Shown piece after piece: positions 7,166-9,061 of a stretch of DNA of 9,061 nt. Within the stretch, counting starts at the first letter, position 1. Each line of letters opens with the position of its first letter. Source of the stretch: Marinospirillum sp. (GTDB lineage: Bacteria > Pseudomonadota > Gammaproteobacteria > Pseudomonadales > Halomonadaceae); assembly GCA_007119985.1 (NCBI GenBank), contig SKOQ01000214.1, positions 1 to 9,061 on the forward strand, in the 5' to 3' direction. Position numbers and translations under genes: made by a program. The notes below the pieces were generated by a model. The model made no database searches. It saw only the letters and a list, made by a program, of their open reading frames with translations, and was not told where the DNA came from.

Positions 7166-8479
7166 ATGCTGTTTAAACGCTATAACAAAAACAAACTGCA
7201 ACTAGAACAAGAACAGCAAGCCTGCCGAGCGGCCCAGTCCGTCGTCCAAGCCTTAGCCAAGCACAATGCCCTGATCGAATTCAGCCCTGAAGGTGTCATC
7301 CTGACAGCGAATCGTCTTTTTCTTGATACGATGGGCTACAGCCTGAAGCAGCTTCAAGGGCAAGCTCACTCCCTACTTTGCCCTGCCCATATCACTCAAT
7401 CCACTCACTATGCGACCTTCTGGCAACAACTCAGCAAAGGACAGGCCCAGCAAGGCCAATTTGAGCGCATCAATGCGAAAGGCCAATCTATCTGGCTGGA
7501 AGCCTCTTACTTCCCTGTTATGGATGCACAGCAGCGCGTGATCAAGGTAATTAAAATTGCGACAGACATCACCCAGCAGCACCAACAACAGCAAACACAA
7601 GAAGCCATTTTAACCGCACTAGATCAGTCTCAAGCCATGATCGAATTCACGCCCCAAGGACAAATCCTGCGAGCCAACCAAAACTTCTTAAAAACAGTCG
7701 GCTATCGCGCTGAACAGATCCAAGGCCAGCATCATCGTTTATTTTGCCCTGAATCCTTTTATCAAGAGCACCCTCATTTTTGGGATGAACTAGCCGCAGG
7801 AGAGTTTAAATCTGGACTCTTTGAGCGACGCAATGCACAAGGGCAGAGCGTTTGGATTGAGGCCACCTACAATCCGATCAAAGATCCACAGGGGCGAGTG
7901 ACACGCGTCATTAAGTTTGCCAGCGAAATTACCGAACGCATTTTACGCAACCAAGCCATTCAAGAAACAGCCGAGCTGGCCAATGGCACTTCAGAGCAAA
8001 CAGCCAAGATGGCACAGCAAGGCCTGCAAGCCCTTGAAGTCTCGCAGCAAACTTCTTCACATATCAGCCAGCAGGTCGATCAAACCACCCAGCTGATCGA
8101 GCAGCTCAACCAGCAGGCTCAGGATATTGAAAATATTGTTGGCACTATTCAAGCCATTGCCGAACAAACCAACTTGCTGGCACTGAATGCAGCCATTGAA
8201 GCCGCGCGGGCGGGTGAACAAGGACGCGGTTTTGCGGTTGTCGCTGATGAAGTGCGTCAGCTGGCTTCACGCACCAGCAGCTCAACCAGTGAAATCGCCC
8301 AGGTCGTCAATCACAACCGCGCCATGCTGGACAAGGTCACCAAGACAGTGCTACAAGCACAAAATCTGGCGCAAGAAGGCCAGCTGCACCTCAACCAGGT
8401 CGTCGGTGTGATGAACGAAATCCGACTAGGGGCAGAGCATGTTTCCGCCACAGCCGCACGCCTGATTGAGTATCACTAA
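7166..8479 (+). CDS. Soluble chemoreceptor with two PAS domains (BdlA-like architecture)
   Basis: The 437-residue product has no transmembrane segment and no HAMP, so it should be cytoplasmic. A Gln-rich helix (1-30) leads into PAS1 (about 34-138) and PAS2 (about 155-258), which are close copies of each other. Each has the IEF-S/T-P core, AN-x-x-FL, GY, a Cys in the LC/FC-P motif (C72 and C194), FW, GQS-x-W-x-EA, and a closing VIK-x-A strand. The signalling hairpin is 260-437 with tip AEQTNLLALNAAIEAARAG at 332-350. Pseudomonas BdlA (biofilm dispersion locus) has this PAS-PAS-MCP order and a similar size. PAS domains of such receptors can sense redox state or oxygen through a cofactor, but none can be assigned here. 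The hairpin is short, about 12 heptads per arm. AAGGAG (7154-7159) is 6 bases before ATG. No clear promoter is visible in 7041-7165. The stop directly abuts that of yaeQ on the other strand. BdlA orthology is inferred from architecture only. Confidence 0.93.
   Translation: MLFKRYNKNKLQLEQEQQACRAAQSVVQALAKHNALIEFSPEGVILTANRLFLDTMGYSLKQLQGQAHSLLCPAHITQSTHYATFWQQLSKGQAQQGQFERINAKGQSIWLEASYFPVMDAQQRVIKVIKIATDITQQHQQQQTQEAILTALDQSQAMIEFTPQGQILRANQNFLKTVGYRAEQIQGQHHRLFCPESFYQEHPHFWDELAAGEFKSGLFERRNAQGQSVWIEATYNPIKDPQGRVTRVIKFASEITERILRNQAIQETAELANGTSEQTAKMAQQGLQALEVSQQTSSHISQQVDQTTQLIEQLNQQAQDIENIVGTIQAIAEQTNLLALNAAIEAARAGEQGRGFAVVADEVRQLASRTSSSTSEIAQVVNHNRAMLDKVTKTVLQAQNLAQEGQLHLNQVVGVMNEIRLGAEHVSATAARLIEYH
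7271..7933 (+). repeat. Tandem duplication of a PAS domain within one gene
   Basis: The segments encoding residues 36-136 and 158-256 give closely aligned proteins. Shared elements in order are IEF-x-P-x-G, IL-x-AN, FL-x-T-x-GY, QGQ-x-H, CP, FW, FER-x-NA-x-GQS-x-W-x-EA, a V-IK-x-A strand and IT. The two copies align with only a small gap near residues 76-80 versus 198-203. This points to an internal duplication followed by divergence of the putative ligand pocket. Confidence 0.8.
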
Positions 8480-9022
8480 TCAACTCAACCGATGTTGCAC
8501 CAAGCCCAGCTCCACACTCTGCACACCATCAGTGAACCACACTTGGCCTTCATTGATGGTGCATTGCAAGCGCATTGAGCGTTGGTAAAGCTCAGTCAGG
8601 GCTTTGAGCTGGTCTTCGGGCAATTCAAAAATCTCCAGCTGCTCAAAGCGCTTTAACTCTTTAGCATGATTGGCCAGCCAAATGGGGACAGCACGCCCAC
8701 CATAGGTATACAGCCGGACCCGCTGCGCCCGCTGACAAGCCTTGCGTAGCCACTTTTCATCCGGTTGACCAAAGGCCACCCAGAGCACAATCTCGCCATG
8801 CAGGTTTTTCTCGCTCAGCTCCGGCTCACCTTCATCACTCAGATTGCTGGAGAACTCAAGGTGTTCAGAGGCATTTAATGCAAAGGCCAGCAAACGCACC
8901 ATCAAACGCTGCGCAGTTTCTGACGGATGCTGGGCCAGGGTCAGGCTATGATCCTGATAATAGTGGCGCTCCAAATCTGCTAACTGAAGCTGCACCTTCA
9001 CCACACTCGAACGTAACGCCAT
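8480..9022 (-). CDS. yaeQ: YaeQ family protein
   Basis: A complete 180-residue protein, the usual YaeQ length. Recognisable family features are the MAL start, the segment ADLERHYYQDHSLTLAQHPS (15-34) followed by ET-x-x-R-x-M-x-RLL (35-44), EPELSE (66-71), LWVAFGQPDEKW-x-RKAC (79-94) and YTYGGRA (104-110). YaeQ adopts a PD-(D/E)XK nuclease-like fold. It was first noted as a suppressor that compensates for loss of the antiterminator RfaH, but its biochemical role is not settled. It is cytoplasmic, with no signal peptide. The start at 9020-9022 is supported by AAGGA (9031-9035) 8 bases upstream. Its TGA (8480-8482 on the plus strand) immediately follows the TAA of the PAS receptor, so the two genes converge with no spacer. 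Its promoter lies at or beyond the right edge of the window. Confidence 0.93.
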   Translation of the reverse strand: MALRSSVVKVQLQLADLERHYYQDHSLTLAQHPSETAQRLMVRLLAFALNASEHLEFSSNLSDEGEPELSEKNLHGEIVLWVAFGQPDEKWLRKACQRAQRVRLYTYGGRAVPIWLANHAKELKRFEQLEIFELPEDQLKALTELYQRSMRLQCTINEGQVWFTDGVQSVELGLVQHRLS

Positions 9023-9061
9023 GCCTTCTTTCCTTCTCTTGTCTTGATCACACTCTTGTTC

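Noticed and set aside
6480..8280. Near-identical stretches in the two receptor genes as a sign of recent duplication
   Set aside because: The identity is confined to the signalling tip, which is almost invariant in all chemoreceptors. The rest of the two proteins differs in domains and length.

Overview
The window looks like a piece of a gammaproteobacterial chromosome. It has moderate GC, a YaeQ-family gene typical of Gammaproteobacteria, and two methyl-accepting chemotaxis receptors, which implies a motile and probably aquatic organism. An Oceanospirillales- or Pseudomonas-like relative is a guess from gene content only. I see no tRNA, rRNA, CRISPR array, transposase, attachment site or other sign of a mobile element.

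Layout. (1) Positions 1-2462, minus strand: an exported zinc metallopeptidase fused to a TolB-like beta-propeller and an outer-membrane barrel, cut off by the left edge. It is the longest reading frame in the window and has no stop codon inside it. (2) Positions 2463-2982: a 520-base, relatively AT-rich divergent intergenic region. It holds several inverted repeats, including a perfect 10-bp one just before the next gene, and no convincing gene. (3) Positions 2983-5270, plus strand: an NHL-repeat beta-propeller protein with a Trp-rich insertion, overlapping by 4 bases (ATGA) a small coiled-coil-like protein of unknown function. (4) Positions 5352-6986: a membrane chemoreceptor (single Cache domain, HAMP, signalling hairpin), closed by a strong intrinsic terminator at 7012-7040. 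(5) Positions 7166-8479: a soluble receptor with two tandem PAS domains and a short signalling hairpin, the architecture of the biofilm-dispersion regulator BdlA. (6) Positions 8480-9022, minus strand: yaeQ, whose stop codon directly abuts that of the PAS receptor.

How the genes may work together. The NHL gene, the small gene and the Cache receptor lie in one direction with short gaps and may be co-transcribed. The PAS receptor follows in the same direction after a terminator. The two receptors share almost the same kinase-contact tip, but their signalling hairpins differ greatly in length, so they probably feed different receptor arrays. The most unusual part is the pairing of an apparently cytoplasmic NHL propeller and an uncharacterised small partner with a Cache receptor. 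Whether this is a functional module cannot be decided from the sequence alone.
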